Part shown: one piece after another, positions 50,263 to 58,921 of the stretch
How positions within the stretch are numbered: position 1 is the first letter of the stretch
How the letters are laid out: the number at the start of each line of letters is the position of its first letter
Source: UBA4732 sp002404095
GTDB taxonomy: Bacteria; Planctomycetota; Planctomycetia; Gemmatales; Gemmataceae
DNA: 64,000 nt
Direction: 5' to 3'
Assembly: GCA_036783645.1 (NCBI GenBank)
Contig: DAIPWT010000007.1
Span: 35,192 to 99,191, forward strand
Program-made: the position numbers and the translations under genes
The notes under the pieces: model-generated
Databases searched by the model: none
What the model was told of the DNA's origin: nothing
The model's input: the letters and a program-made list of their open reading frames with translations, nothing else

Positions 50263-51377
50263 GGTTTACCAGGCGTCCAGGGCACGGCGGCCCCGACCGC
50301 GTCACAAAGGCGCACTTGAAAGCTCCAGTTTTGCGCCCACGGCTCCGACTGCTCGTTCTGGCACACCTTCAGCAATAGCTCGTTGCGGCCTGCCTTGAGT
50401 ACGCCCGCCGCGCTATGTTGGTCCACGGCCATGCCGTGATGGTACTCGTCGCGCGCGAAAATCTCCTTGCCGTTGAGGAAAATCTTGATCGCGTTGTATG
50501 ACCCCGCGCGGACCTGCACCGGCCGCTCAGCCGGTGAATCGACGACGGCATACGCATACGCGACGACGCCCTTCTCCTTGCCGATCACTTTGTTGAGATC
50601 GACCATCCCATAAGGGTCTTTACTCACGGCTTCTTTCCAGCCCGCATCGGCGCCGTTCTTTCCTTTGTAAACTGCATTCAGATCAACGCCCTTTTCCGGG
50701 GGATAAACGGTCTTGAATTGCGAGCCGGCCGTATTGTCGAACGGCGCAATCAGGCGCCATTCGCGGACAAAGCCGAAATGGGCCGCCACATCGACCGGGG
50801 CGCCAAGCTCTTTGAGCGCGGCGGCGATCTCTTTCACCTGGTCCTCGTCGCAGGCGCCCGTCAGCGCTTGGCGGTAGGCGGCCATCGTGGCCGTCTTGTC
50901 GTCCTTGTCGCGGAGGGGCCGCGCTTTCTCCAAGGCCACGGCCACGGCGTCCCTACGCAACTCGGCGCTGGGGTCCAGCAGCATACCCGGCAATAGACGA
51001 TCCGGAGCGGTTTTATCCACGCGCGCCAGCCATTCGTAGGCCAAGCGCCGCGCGGCCGGGGCGTGTTTAAGATCACCTATGAAGGCTTCCAAATCCTTGA
51101 CGGGCAGCACCGCATGAGCGGCCAGAGCGTTCTCGCCGATGGCGTCAACGGCGGTGCGCAACCAGTTGGACGCGACGGGATCGGCGTCGTCCATGCCTTT
51201 GAGCACGGCGGGCAGAGCATCCGGGCCGGAGGCCACGACCTGGCGCCAAGCGACTGCGCTATCGTCGTCATGGCCGATCTTTTTAATCCGCGAGGGGAGG
51301 TCGTCGGGCGTGGTTGCGGACCCTGCGACAACGGGCAACAACACACCGAGAGTCCAGGCGGCCATCGTTCTTTGCAT
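50259..51377 (-). CDS. Secreted HEAT-like protein
   Basis: A 372-residue protein; ATG 51377 (MQRTMAAWTLGVLLPVVAGS) has GAGGTG upstream and gives a signal peptide. Residues 30-170 are helical repeats ('AVLKGMDDADPVASNWLRT', 'RRLAYEWLARVDKTAPDRLL'); residues 215-370 form a second, beta-rich domain with 'IKIFLNGKEIFARDEYHHG', resembling the domain seen in planctomycete proteins that bind or process sugars. Function unknown. It overlaps the propeller gene by 4 bases. Confidence 0.75.
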   Translation of the reverse strand: MQRTMAAWTLGVLLPVVAGSATTPDDLPSRIKKIGHDDDSAVAWRQVVASGPDALPAVLKGMDDADPVASNWLRTAVDAIGENALAAHAVLPVKDLEAFIGDLKHAPAARRLAYEWLARVDKTAPDRLLPGMLLDPSAELRRDAVAVALEKARPLRDKDDKTATMAAYRQALTGACDEDQVKEIAAALKELGAPVDVAAHFGFVREWRLIAPFDNTAGSQFKTVYPPEKGVDLNAVYKGKNGADAGWKEAVSKDPYGMVDLNKVIGKEKGVVAYAYAVVDSPAERPVQVRAGSYNAIKIFLNGKEIFARDEYHHGMAVDQHSAAGVLKAGRNELLLKVCQNEQSEPWAQNWSFQVRLCDAVGAAVPWTPGKP

Positions 51378-51398
51378 GGGACACACCTCTTCGTAGCT

Positions 51399-51515
51399 CT
51401 GGTTCCCACGCTCTGCGTGGGAACCCATGTTGGGACGCTCTGCGCCCTGTCGGGATCGGTTCAGCGTCTCCCGGGTCCAGGACGCAGAGCGTCCAGGCGG
51501 CGTTCCCACGCAGAG
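51399..51515. repeat. GGTTCCCACGC-family element, right arm truncated
   Basis: The left arm 51399-51424 equals the 25146-25171 arm. The right arm starts at 51502 but is cut after about 14 bases where the 111-bp unit begins. Confidence 0.8.
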
Positions 51516-51625
51516 AGCTTGTGAATTTTTTACCTTGCCGTTTTTCCGCAGGGCGCTAACCTAGTGCTTCGTCACGCATGGATTGATGGGTGGGACGGGC
51601 TTCTAGCCCGTCCGGTCCCGCTGGA
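51515..51625. repeat. 111-bp dispersed repeat, copy 1
   Basis: Matches 63890-64000 with three mismatches. Contains the CTAGTGCTT(C/T)GTCACGC motif and the start of the tandem repeat. Confidence 0.92.
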
Positions 51626-51672
51626 CGGGCTTCTAGCCCGTCCGGTCCCGCTGGACGGGCTTCTAGCCCGTC
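51593..51672. repeat. 30-base tandem repeat (2.7 copies)
   Basis: Units start at 51593, 51623 and 51653; each includes the palindrome GGACGGGCTTCTAGCCCGTCC. The same array starts at about 63968 at the window end. Confidence 0.92.
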
Positions 51673-51707
51673 CCACCTGACCCATCAAAGTACGAGTGAC
51701 GTTGCAT

Positions 51708-51815
51708 TAGTGCTTTGTCACGCTTTGATTATAGGGTCACAAGGAAGGATTCAAGCGACAATTACTGGTCGAAAACGAACCAGCAACCCTAAAATCAAAG
51801 CGTGACAAAGCACTA
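51708..51815. repeat. MITE-like element with 30-bp terminal inverted repeats
   Basis: Ends 51708-51737 and 51786-51815 are reverse complements with one mismatch, around 48 bases. The terminal motif TAGTGCTTTGTCACGC also occurs in the 111-bp unit. No transposase is present, so it would depend on one elsewhere. Confidence 0.75.
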
Positions 51816-52005
51816 GTCGCATGAACACTACTCCTGCTGACTCCGTCCCCGACCTGACCCCTGTTGGCCTGCTTTTCGACCTGGGCGAAGTGGACCAAGA
51901 CAGCCAAGCGGCGTCGCGGCGCCAACAAGCGGCGCGTGGGCGTGCGGCCACAGATTCTTAAATTCACATGCTCAGAGTTTGAGAACGAGGATAAACCCAC
52001 GAGAA

Positions 52006-53148
52006 TCATTTCTTGCGCTGGCAGTGGCTTAGCGCCATCAGGGCGTAGCCCGTGACCAGCTCCGGGTCGCTTTCCATCCAGTGATCCTGTTCGTTGATCC
52101 AACTGCCGTCGGGGCGCTGGCGTTTAGCGATCGCGGCGGTGAGTTCGGCGCGCCAGTCGTGCGCCTTGCCCTGGGCGTCCACCACTTCATCCACGCCAAG
52201 TACGTCCAGGCACTTGGCCATCGTATGGTAGTAGTAGAACAGGCCCCACTCGGATCGGACCTCCGGCATTCCCGGATTGCGATCCACCGTGTAGTTTTTC
52301 CTGATCCAGTCGTAGGCCGCCTCGACGCGCTTGTCTTTCTTGGAGACGCCGCAATAAATCAGGCTCTTGATGCCGGCGTAGGTCATGCTGCCGTAACCGG
52401 GCAGGCCGTCCTGCGGATTGGCATTGTCCTTAACCTTGGTCGAACCGCCGGCCGCGGCGCTGTAAATGAAGCTGCCGTCGTTGATCTTGCCCGCCCACGG
52501 CCGCTCGTCGTTCTCGCCCTTGAGGTTTTGGCATCGGCTTACGAAGACCAGCGCCTTTTGGTAGGCGGGGTCGTCCTTGGGAACGCCGGCCGCGACCAGG
52601 GCGTCGAGGAAAAACTGTGTATTCGACAAATCAGGTCGTGAATGGCTGTCATAGCCGGCCCCGCCGAAGAAGTCGTCCTTGGGCGTCTTACCCTCGCCCT
52701 CGTCCCATTGCAGCTCCTTGAGGAACTTGGCAGCGTCGGCTACAACCGCCTTGTAACTGTCGCGGTCGGCGTTGGTAAGGGCCAGAACATTGATGCAGGT
52801 GACGTAATTCTTCAACTGCTGGCGCGGGTCCTTGCCGGCGATGTGTCCTTCCTTACGGTTGATGAGGCTTTCGACGTATTTCAAACCCTTCTCCACGACG
52901 GGATCTTTAGGGCCGACTTTGCCGGTTTCCAACATGCCAGTCAAGACGACGCCGGTGACGCCGACGGCTTGCTTGCCGCCCCAACTGCCGTCGTCGGCCT
53001 GATGCGCCTTGAGGTAGGCGATGGCCTTGTCCACCGTTTGGTCCCACTGGCCGGCTTGCTTGTCCGGCACGGCGGCGGGCAGGGTCGCCAGCGCACTCAC
53101 GGCGACGGCCAAGGTGAGGACCAGCGCGACTCGGGGGTGGATGCTCAT
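52006..53148 (-). CDS. Secreted squalene-cyclase-repeat protein
   Basis: A 380-residue protein; ATG 53148 (MSIHPRVALVLTLAVAVSAL) has GGAG upstream and a signal peptide. It has the alpha-alpha-barrel QW repeats of prenyltransferase/squalene oxidase-type proteins ('QADDGSWGGKQ', 'GYGSMTYAGIKSLI', 'RQRPDGSWINEQ') but no DxDD motif, so it is not a terpene cyclase. Secreted proteins of this type are common in planctomycetes; function unknown. Confidence 0.88.
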   Translation of the reverse strand: MSIHPRVALVLTLAVAVSALATLPAAVPDKQAGQWDQTVDKAIAYLKAHQADDGSWGGKQAVGVTGVVLTGMLETGKVGPKDPVVEKGLKYVESLINRKEGHIAGKDPRQQLKNYVTCINVLALTNADRDSYKAVVADAAKFLKELQWDEGEGKTPKDDFFGGAGYDSHSRPDLSNTQFFLDALVAAGVPKDDPAYQKALVFVSRCQNLKGENDERPWAGKINDGSFIYSAAAGGSTKVKDNANPQDGLPGYGSMTYAGIKSLIYCGVSKKDKRVEAAYDWIRKNYTVDRNPGMPEVRSEWGLFYYYHTMAKCLDVLGVDEVVDAQGKAHDWRAELTAAIAKRQRPDGSWINEQDHWMESDPELVTGYALMALSHCQRKK

Positions 53149-53591
53149 TGCGGCCATCTCCATAACAGAAGAAGTTGGTGTCACGTCGGCAGAGGAAAGA
53201 CGGCGGATCGGCGTTATTCTAACTGGCTTGCGGCGCCGTGGGAAGGCGCGCGAAGACCGGGCCGCCGGCGCCGCGTTTGCTAGGATAGATCGACCGCCGC
53301 TAGGTTAGGCGAGCCGCCGGGTTTATCCCATTGGTATCTACATAAGTGGGGGGTGCCATGCTTTCGCGGCCTCAGTCTTCACCGTGCGCCCGCTGAAGCC
53401 GCCGCGAAAGCATGAGTCCCACGCGGGCACTCATGCTTTCGCGGGGTTGGGACTGGAAAGGTCTTCGGGACCGGCCCGCGAAAGCATGGCACCCAACTTG
53501 TGTAGATACCAATGGGTTAATCCCGGCGCGTCCGGACGGCGGGCATAGAGCTTGCCGCTCGCCAGGGTTTTCCTTGTAGGGAGATTGCTTC
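53149..53591. other. Intergenic region with a nested inverted-repeat element
   Basis: No gene is seen. The region contains the palindromic element described at 53324-53520 and the promoter side of the HEAT protein. Confidence 0.6.
53324..53520. repeat. 200-bp nested palindromic element
   Basis: Outer arms include CCCATTGGTATCTACA (53328-53343) and TGTAGATACCAATGGG (53501-53516); inner arms are (T)GCTTTCGCGG/CCGCGAAAGC and copies of ATGCTTTCGCGG. It resembles a non-autonomous element rather than a terminator. Confidence 0.75.
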
Positions 53592-56500
53592 ATGGAGGAT
53601 TTGGCGTCGTATCTTGGTTGGGATCCACAGAATTCCTCCTTGCTCGTACTGGTTAGTCTGGCGGTCTTGGGCGCGGCCGCCGGCGTCCTCATCAAGCTGG
53701 GCGTCCTACGCTGGCTCCTGCGCGTCGTCGGCATAGGCGTGCGTGCCGGCGTGCGTGCGGGTTTTGAGTTGTGGAAGCGCCTGTTCTCGTGGGCGGACTG
53801 GCCGCGGTTCTTCGCCGTGGTCCTCCTTTTGTTTGGGCTAGGTTTCGCGGTCGGGCTACAGTTGGCGTGGTTGGCGGTGCTGAGCGGCGCGGCGTTGTTG
53901 TTCATGGGCGTTACGGCTTGCCTCGCGTATATGTTCATCGACCTGGAACGTTACGAAGTCGGCCGGGGCTACAAGGCGGTCCATAACCCCCTTAAAGGAC
54001 AAGAATTAGCCATTAATCTCGTCCGCTACGGCCCCATCGTCGGCGTACCGCTGCTGGCCGGCGCCGCCGTCGCGGCGGTCGGCGGCTTCGCCATGCTTAA
54101 TCAGGGCTTGTACCATACCGTCGGCCAAGACTGGTACAGCCTCGGCGCGGAGAAGCCGGCGACCTACCTCGACTTCTTGGCGTACCCACTCGTCCATCTC
54201 TTTCGCATCGTGGACTTGATGGATGTCGCCAGCGAAAAGAACTTCCTCAAGGCGGCATACGTCCATCCGGTCGAGTGGCCTGCCAAGGCGATGCTCTCCG
54301 CCTTCAAGGCGTTCTTCACGTTGGTCCTGCTGCAACAGCTTTTCGCTTCCATGCGCCGCGGCAAGTTGCTCTCGGAAACCATCGCGGAGTTTTGGAGTCC
54401 GCATGAACCGATTGCCGAGCGCGCCCGCTTGTCGCTGCCGCAACACGGTCTTGGGGCCGTTCAACCCCTACTGCTCTCGCTGCGGTTGATCGAATTTCTC
54501 ACCAAGGAACAACGCGAACAAATCCCCCAGGTTCTAGCGGACATTGGCCCGGCGGCCCTGCCGATCCTGACCGCGCACCTGCGCGACTCCCATGAAAACG
54601 TCCGCGCGATCGCGGCCGGGGCCGTCGGCAGGCTCCACGCCCTTGACGCGCTGCCCGCCTTGGTCAAGATGCGACGGGATCGGAGTGAATGGGTGCGCGA
54701 GAGCATGGTGGAGGCGTTGGGCAGAATCGGCGGCGCGAGCGGAGGTTTGGTTCGGCGAAGGCGGTTGTTGGGTCGCGCCCTCGGCGCGCCGAGTCGGCTG
54801 CTTGCCTGGGTGGTGCGTAAGAAAACGGCGCCGGCGCACTCTAGCGATGCGGCCGAGTTGATTGATCGGGCCGTCTTCACGTTGCGCGCCGCCCTAACCG
54901 ATCCGTCGATTGCAGTGCGGACCCAGGCGGCGCGGGCGCTTGGCCTAGTCGGCCCGGCCGCATCTGCATCGGCGCCCGAGTTGATTGACCTATTGGGGGA
55001 CGAAAACGAGGTGGTTCGCTGCCAGGCGGCCGAGTCCCTCGGCAAGGTGAACGGGCCGCCGGAGAAGGTGGTCGCCGCTTTGATTGGCCTGCTACAAGAC
55101 GTGGGCCAGGCAGTCCGTGCCGAGGCGGCGAGAACCCTGGGATCGCTCAAGGGAAAAGCCGCTTCCGCAGTGCCCGCGTTGGTGCCGCTGTTGCAGGACC
55201 GCGAGGAATCCGTCCGCCAGGCGGCCGCGGAGGCCGTGGGGCGGATCGGCACACTGAACGGCGACGCCACGCCGACGCTGGTCGAAGGCTTGGGGAGCGC
55301 CGACAACGTGGTCCGGGCCGATACCGCCCAAGCGCTCGGGTCCATCGGCGAAACCGCCGTGGAAGCGACGCCAGCGTTGGTCCAGGCGTTGAAGGACGCC
55401 AACGACCGCGTTCGCGCCAAGGCCGCGGAAGCGCTCGGCAAAATCGGCGAAGGGGCGGCGGAAGCCGTGCCTGGCTTGGTGCGTGCCCTGCGCGACAAAG
55501 ACAACTGGGTCAGTGCGATGGCGGCAGAAGCGCTGGGCGAAATGGGCGAGTCGGCCGACAACGCCATTCCCGCGCTCGTCCGGTCGTTCGACCACATCAA
55601 TCCGCAGGTCCGCGCCAACGCGGCCGAGGCGCTCGGCAAGATGGGGGAGGTCGCGGCTTCCGCTGTGCCAGCCCTGGAGAAGGCGGCGCGTGACGAAGAC
55701 GCCAGCGTCCGCGCCCACGCTGCCCGCGCCCTCGGCGCCGTAGTGCGGATGGGCACCGAGAATCATATCCTTCTTGGGGCGATGGAGGACGCCGATCCTA
55801 GCGTCAGGGCCGCGGCCGTGGAGGCGCTGGGCAAGCGCGGCGAGACCGACGAGGAGATTGTCGGCGCGTTGCTGCGGGCGCTGCTCGACCCGGCCGACGC
55901 GGTGAAAGTGGAGGCGACGAAGGCGTTGCCGCGCTTGGTCGGGCCGACCGAGCCGGCCATCGACGGCCTCTGTGCGCTGCTCGACGCCGACAACGCCTGG
56001 GTTCAGGTTCACGCCGCGCTGGGCCTGGGCCGGCTCGGCCCGCCAGCCGCTAAAGCGGGCCAGGCGTTGCTGCGAGCCGCGCAAACCGCCGAATTGAGCG
56101 TGCGGGAACAGGCCATGCGCGCCTTGGTGATGATCCAGCCGCCTGAAATCGGGCCGGCCCTAGCAGCGGGCCTAAAAGATGCGAGTAGTGAGATACGCAA
56201 AGTAGCATCGGCCGGTCTGATGAAGGCGGCGGCAATTCCGCCGGAGGTCGTGCCGGGGCTGACGGACGCCCTGCGCGACCCGGAAGTGCAGGTACGGGCC
56301 AACGCGGCGCACGCGCTGGCGCGCCTGGATGTACTGCCCGCCGATTCGGTCGCTGCCCTGATCGACTGCGCTTCGTACCCTCGCGACGACCTGCGGATGA
56401 ACGCGACGCTGGCGCTCTGTAAGGCTTCCGCCGGCCGCGCGAGCGAAGTCTTCGCCCAGCGGATCGGCGATCCCAACCCGCGCATCCGTCTGATCGCCGC

Positions 56501-56807
56501 GCGATTCCTGCTCACGCAAGATCCCGGCAACGCCGAGGCCACGGCTGTCGTGACGGCCGCGCTGGTCGATCCCGTCCAGCGCCTTCGCAAGAGCGCGATC
56601 GACCTGATCGACTCGCTCGGCCCGCAAGGCGCGGGATGGGGCGACGCCTTAAAACAGCAATCTCTGCTAGAAGAGGAGCCGGCGTTGCGAGACGCGCTGA
56701 CCCGATTGATTGAGAGATTGGACAGTGAGGCGATTCCGGAAACGCCTATAAATGTGAAGGCGGAAGGTTTGGCGGAGACGCTTCCCCGTTATGACACGGT
56801 CTCCTGA
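53592..56807 (+). CDS. Membrane-anchored HEAT-repeat protein
   Basis: A 1071-residue protein, ATG 53592 with GGGAG upstream. About five membrane segments in residues 17-230 ('LLVLVSLAVLGAAAGVLIKL', 'FFAVVLLLFGLGFAVGLQL', 'GALLFMGVTACLAYMFI' and others). From residue 300 to the C-terminus there are many HEAT repeats with the helix-turn-helix pattern 'VRAEAARTLGSLKGKAASAV' and 'VRAKAAEALGKIGEGAAEAV', probably facing the cytoplasm. HEAT solenoids bind proteins; target unknown. The stop is within a hairpin at 56787-56820. Confidence 0.9.
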   Translation: MEDLASYLGWDPQNSSLLVLVSLAVLGAAAGVLIKLGVLRWLLRVVGIGVRAGVRAGFELWKRLFSWADWPRFFAVVLLLFGLGFAVGLQLAWLAVLSGAALLFMGVTACLAYMFIDLERYEVGRGYKAVHNPLKGQELAINLVRYGPIVGVPLLAGAAVAAVGGFAMLNQGLYHTVGQDWYSLGAEKPATYLDFLAYPLVHLFRIVDLMDVASEKNFLKAAYVHPVEWPAKAMLSAFKAFFTLVLLQQLFASMRRGKLLSETIAEFWSPHEPIAERARLSLPQHGLGAVQPLLLSLRLIEFLTKEQREQIPQVLADIGPAALPILTAHLRDSHENVRAIAAGAVGRLHALDALPALVKMRRDRSEWVRESMVEALGRIGGASGGLVRRRRLLGRALGAPSRLLAWVVRKKTAPAHSSDAAELIDRAVFTLRAALTDPSIAVRTQAARALGLVGPAASASAPELIDLLGDENEVVRCQAAESLGKVNGPPEKVVAALIGLLQDVGQAVRAEAARTLGSLKGKAASAVPALVPLLQDREESVRQAAAEAVGRIGTLNGDATPTLVEGLGSADNVVRADTAQALGSIGETAVEATPALVQALKDANDRVRAKAAEALGKIGEGAAEAVPGLVRALRDKDNWVSAMAAEALGEMGESADNAIPALVRSFDHINPQVRANAAEALGKMGEVAASAVPALEKAARDEDASVRAHAARALGAVVRMGTENHILLGAMEDADPSVRAAAVEALGKRGETDEEIVGALLRALLDPADAVKVEATKALPRLVGPTEPAIDGLCALLDADNAWVQVHAALGLGRLGPPAAKAGQALLRAAQTAELSVREQAMRALVMIQPPEIGPALAAGLKDASSEIRKVASAGLMKAAAIPPEVVPGLTDALRDPEVQVRANAAHALARLDVLPADSVAALIDCASYPRDDLRMNATLALCKASAGRASEVFAQRIGDPNPRIRLIAARFLLTQDPGNAEATAVVTAALVDPVQRLRKSAIDLIDSLGPQGAGWGDALKQQSLLEEEPALRDALTRLIERLDSEAIPETPINVKAEGLAETLPRYDTVS

Positions 56808-56820
56808 CCGTGGCATAACG
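56787..56820. terminator. Stem-loop overlapping the HEAT gene stop
   Basis: CGTTATGACACGGTC (56787-56801) pairs with 56806-56820 with one mismatch around TCCT. The TGA stop is in the stem. It lies 0-1 bases before the stop of the convergent gene at 56821, so it may be a shared terminator. Confidence 0.7.
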
Positions 56821-57105
56821 CTATGACACGGCGCTCGGAAACTCATACACCGGCGTCTGGATGACGCGATTCGGTACGCGCTGCCCCCAGACGATTTCCT
56901 GTAGTCGCTCGACCGTTTCCAGAGCGAAGAACCGCTCCCCGGTGCGCAGCGACACCCGCGCGGGCACTTGCTCGACAACGATGAAGCGGCCCTCCACTTC
57001 CAAAGAGTAGGTGACCTTCTGTTCGACGAAGGCTTCTTCAGAATCGCTAGGCACGTCAGCTTCTCCGTTGCTTGAAATCCACCCACTGAGTCGAATTAGG
57101 TTCAT
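56821..57105 (-). CDS. YgiT/MqsA-like small protein without zinc-finger Cys
   Basis: A 94-residue protein. 'RFIVVEQVPARVSLRTGERF' and 'ALETVERLQEIV' resemble the region after the zinc finger of YgiT/MqsA-type antitoxins ('VPA.V...TGE..F....VER'), but the cysteines are missing. It is downstream of a DUF2442 gene by 17 bases, so it may be a third small member of an antitoxin-like cluster. A shorter start is possible. Confidence 0.6.
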   Translation of the reverse strand: MNLIRLSGWISSNGEADVPSDSEEAFVEQKVTYSLEVEGRFIVVEQVPARVSLRTGERFFALETVERLQEIVWGQRVPNRVIQTPVYEFPSAVS

Positions 57106-57122
57106 ACAGGGTAATGACCATT

Positions 57123-57425
57123 TCAGCCGTTGATTCGGCGGCCCTGGTTGTTCGGAGCCTTGACCACTGCCGGCCGCGAAGCAGGCGCGCCCCGGAGAAG
57201 CCCCTCCGTGCTGAGATCCTCATCAACGTCCGGCCAATGGATGCCGTAGCCGCCTCCGGCGATGCGCCAGTTCTTCCGCTGGGCTGCGGTCGCGTTGAAT
57301 AAGCGAGGATACCAAGCCAGTGGAACCGTAATGGTTCGCCCGTCCCCTAGATCAACGCTGAGGGTATCCTTGGTGAACTTCACATCGACGACCCGCTCGT
57401 CAGCCGTCAGCGCCAAGATGCCCAT
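57123..57425 (-). CDS. DUF2442 protein
   Basis: A 100-residue protein starting MGILALTADERVVDVKFTKD, with the family blocks 'VDLGDGRTITVPLAWYPRL', 'AAQRKNWRI' and 'YGIHWPDVDEDLSTEGLL'. It overlaps the DUF4160 gene by 26 bases. The pair is thought to form a toxin-antitoxin-like or DNA-binding module; the biochemistry is not established. Confidence 0.88.
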   Translation of the reverse strand: MGILALTADERVVDVKFTKDTLSVDLGDGRTITVPLAWYPRLFNATAAQRKNWRIAGGGYGIHWPDVDEDLSTEGLLRGAPASRPAVVKAPNNQGRRING

Positions 57426-57642
57426 GCCAAGTCTCCAAGAGTTCCACTTGATGTTGGGTGACCCGTTTTTGAACGCGGCGCAGCTCTTGGGGGGAAAAGC
57501 CGAAATTCCGCGCCAAGCCGACTGGTTGCAGCCAAAACTTGGCCGAAAGATCGTCTCTATCCACATGGATGTGGGGCGGCTCATTCGGCTCATGGCTGTA
57601 GAAGTAAAAACGGTACGGACCCGTTCGCAACACAGTAGGCAT
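57400..57642 (-). CDS. DUF4160 protein
   Basis: An 80-residue protein with start MPTVLRTGPYRFYFYSHEP and the family core 'EPPHIHVDRDDLSAKFWL' then 'LQPVGLARNFGF'. It begins 10 bases after the DUF1501 stop and overlaps the DUF2442 gene. Confidence 0.88.
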   Translation of the reverse strand: MPTVLRTGPYRFYFYSHEPNEPPHIHVDRDDLSAKFWLQPVGLARNFGFSPQELRRVQKRVTQHQVELLETWHGHLGADG

Positions 57643-57652
57643 CAGTAATTCA

Positions 57653-58921
57653 TTAGTCGGCATTGCCAAGAAGGTCCGCGACGGGCGTCCCTTCGCTGAA
57701 CTTCACCGTGCGGCCGATGGGCGTCTGGTTCAACTGCGCGGGGTCGATGCCCACCGCCGTCAGGATAGTCGCGTGCAGATCGGGCACCGTCACCGGGTTG
57801 GCCGGCTCCGGTTTGCCATCGGGATCGGTTTCGCCGATCACTTTGCCGCCGCGAATGCCGCCGCCGGCGAGCGCCATGCTGAACCCCGTCGGCCAATGGT
57901 CGCGGCCGCCCACCGGGTTGACCGTCGGCGTACGGCCGAACTCGCCGCCGCACAGTACGACCGTTCGCTCCAATAGTCCGCGCTCGCGCAAGTCGCGTAT
58001 CAGCGCGCTGAAGGCGGGGTCGAGTGTGGTCAACAGGTTGTGAACCGTCGCGTGGTTGTTCGCGTGCGTGTCCCAGCCCGAAAGCGTCACCTCGACGCAG
58101 CGCACGCCCACCTCGATCAGCCGTCGCGCCGCCAGGCAACCGCGGCCAAACGGCGTTTCGCCGTAGGCCCGTCGCAGCGCCAACGGCTCCTTTAACACAT
58201 CAAAGGCCTTTAATTGCTCCGAACTCATCATCTTCAACGCTCCGGCCACGGAGTCGCGGTGCATCGTCGCTTCGACGCGCTTATGGCGTCCCGCCGCGAA
58301 GGCGTTTTCCACCACGTCGAGATGCTGGAGTCGTTCTTCTTCACGCCGGGCCGGCAGCAAAGAGCTGGTATCGGGCACGGGAGACGCCGGGTCGTCGGTG
58401 CGGAAGGCGTTGTACTGGTCGCCGAGGTAGCCGCCGCGGGCCGGCCATTGACTCGGCAGAATGCTGATGTGCCGTGGGATGTCGGCGCCGGCGAGAGGCA
58501 ATTCGTGGCAGCAGATCGCCCCAATCGACGGATGAATCACCGTCGGATCAGGGCGAAAGCCGGTCTTCATTGCATAGGTTCCGCGTTCGTGATCTCCCTC
58601 CTTGCTGACCATCGAGCGGATCAGGCTGATCGATCCCATCTCCTCGGCGGTGCGCTCCAGGCCCGTGGCGAGCTGCACGCCTTTCACGGCAGAATCAACG
58701 GCCGTGGTCCCGGCGGCGATGCGCGTGTCGGGGTGCGGGTCGAACGTCTCCAACTGGCTTGGGCCGCCTTGCAACCAGAGCAGGATGATCGACTGCGCAT
58801 GGTCGCGTGGCTTGCCGGGCGCCTCGGCGGCGCGGGCCAGCAGTGTGCCCACCGGAGTCAGCCACGTCGCACCGGCGACGCCTGCCATGCGTAAGAACCC
58901 GCGGCGATTTAATGGTTCCAT
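57653..58921 (-). CDS. DUF1501 protein with Tat signal
   Basis: A 422-residue protein. The N-terminus MEPLNRRGFLRMAGVAGATW has the RRGFLR twin-arginine motif. Family blocks include 'SIILLWLQGGPSQLETFDPHP', 'GWDTHANNHATV' and 'GEFGRTPTVNPVGGRDHWP'. DUF1501 proteins are sulfatase/phosphatase-fold-like and are encoded in tandem with DUF1549/DUF1553 in planctomycetes. It overlaps the upstream gene by 13 bases. Confidence 0.95.
   Translation of the reverse strand: MEPLNRRGFLRMAGVAGATWLTPVGTLLARAAEAPGKPRDHAQSIILLWLQGGPSQLETFDPHPDTRIAAGTTAVDSAVKGVQLATGLERTAEEMGSISLIRSMVSKEGDHERGTYAMKTGFRPDPTVIHPSIGAICCHELPLAGADIPRHISILPSQWPARGGYLGDQYNAFRTDDPASPVPDTSSLLPARREEERLQHLDVVENAFAAGRHKRVEATMHRDSVAGALKMMSSEQLKAFDVLKEPLALRRAYGETPFGRGCLAARRLIEVGVRCVEVTLSGWDTHANNHATVHNLLTTLDPAFSALIRDLRERGLLERTVVLCGGEFGRTPTVNPVGGRDHWPTGFSMALAGGGIRGGKVIGETDPDGKPEPANPVTVPDLHATILTAVGIDPAQLNQTPIGRTVKFSEGTPVADLLGNAD

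Larger units (their letters stand above)
51378..52005. other. Repeat-filled intergenic region
   Basis: About 630 bases made almost entirely of repeats: a truncated GGTTCCCACGC-family element (51399-51515), a 111-bp unit shared with 63890-64000 (51515-51625), a 30-base tandem repeat (51593-51672), and a MITE-like inverted repeat (51708-51815). A 46-codon frame at 51821-51961 (MNTTPADSVPDLTPVGLLFD and onward) may be the remnant of a gene; its family is not recognised. Confidence 0.75.

Noticed and set aside
51593..51672. CRISPR-like tandem repeats
   Set aside because: Units are head-to-tail without spacers, each a simple palindrome; no cas genes.
51590..51805. Rightward frame MGRASSPSGPAGRASSPSG
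   Set aside because: It is made of the 30-base tandem palindrome array and runs into a MITE-like element; not a gene.
51821..51961. 46-codon frame MNTTPADSVPDLTPVGLLFD
   Set aside because: It could be a transposase or enzyme remnant, but there is no family match, and it lies in a repeat cluster. Kept only as a remark in the intergenic entry.
52006..53148. Second squalene-hopene cyclase
   Set aside because: It has the QW-like repeats but a signal peptide, half the length and no DxDD motif.
54461..56084. Long leftward frames opposite the HEAT-repeat gene
   Set aside because: They repeat with the same period as the HEAT units and have no independent start signal or domain.
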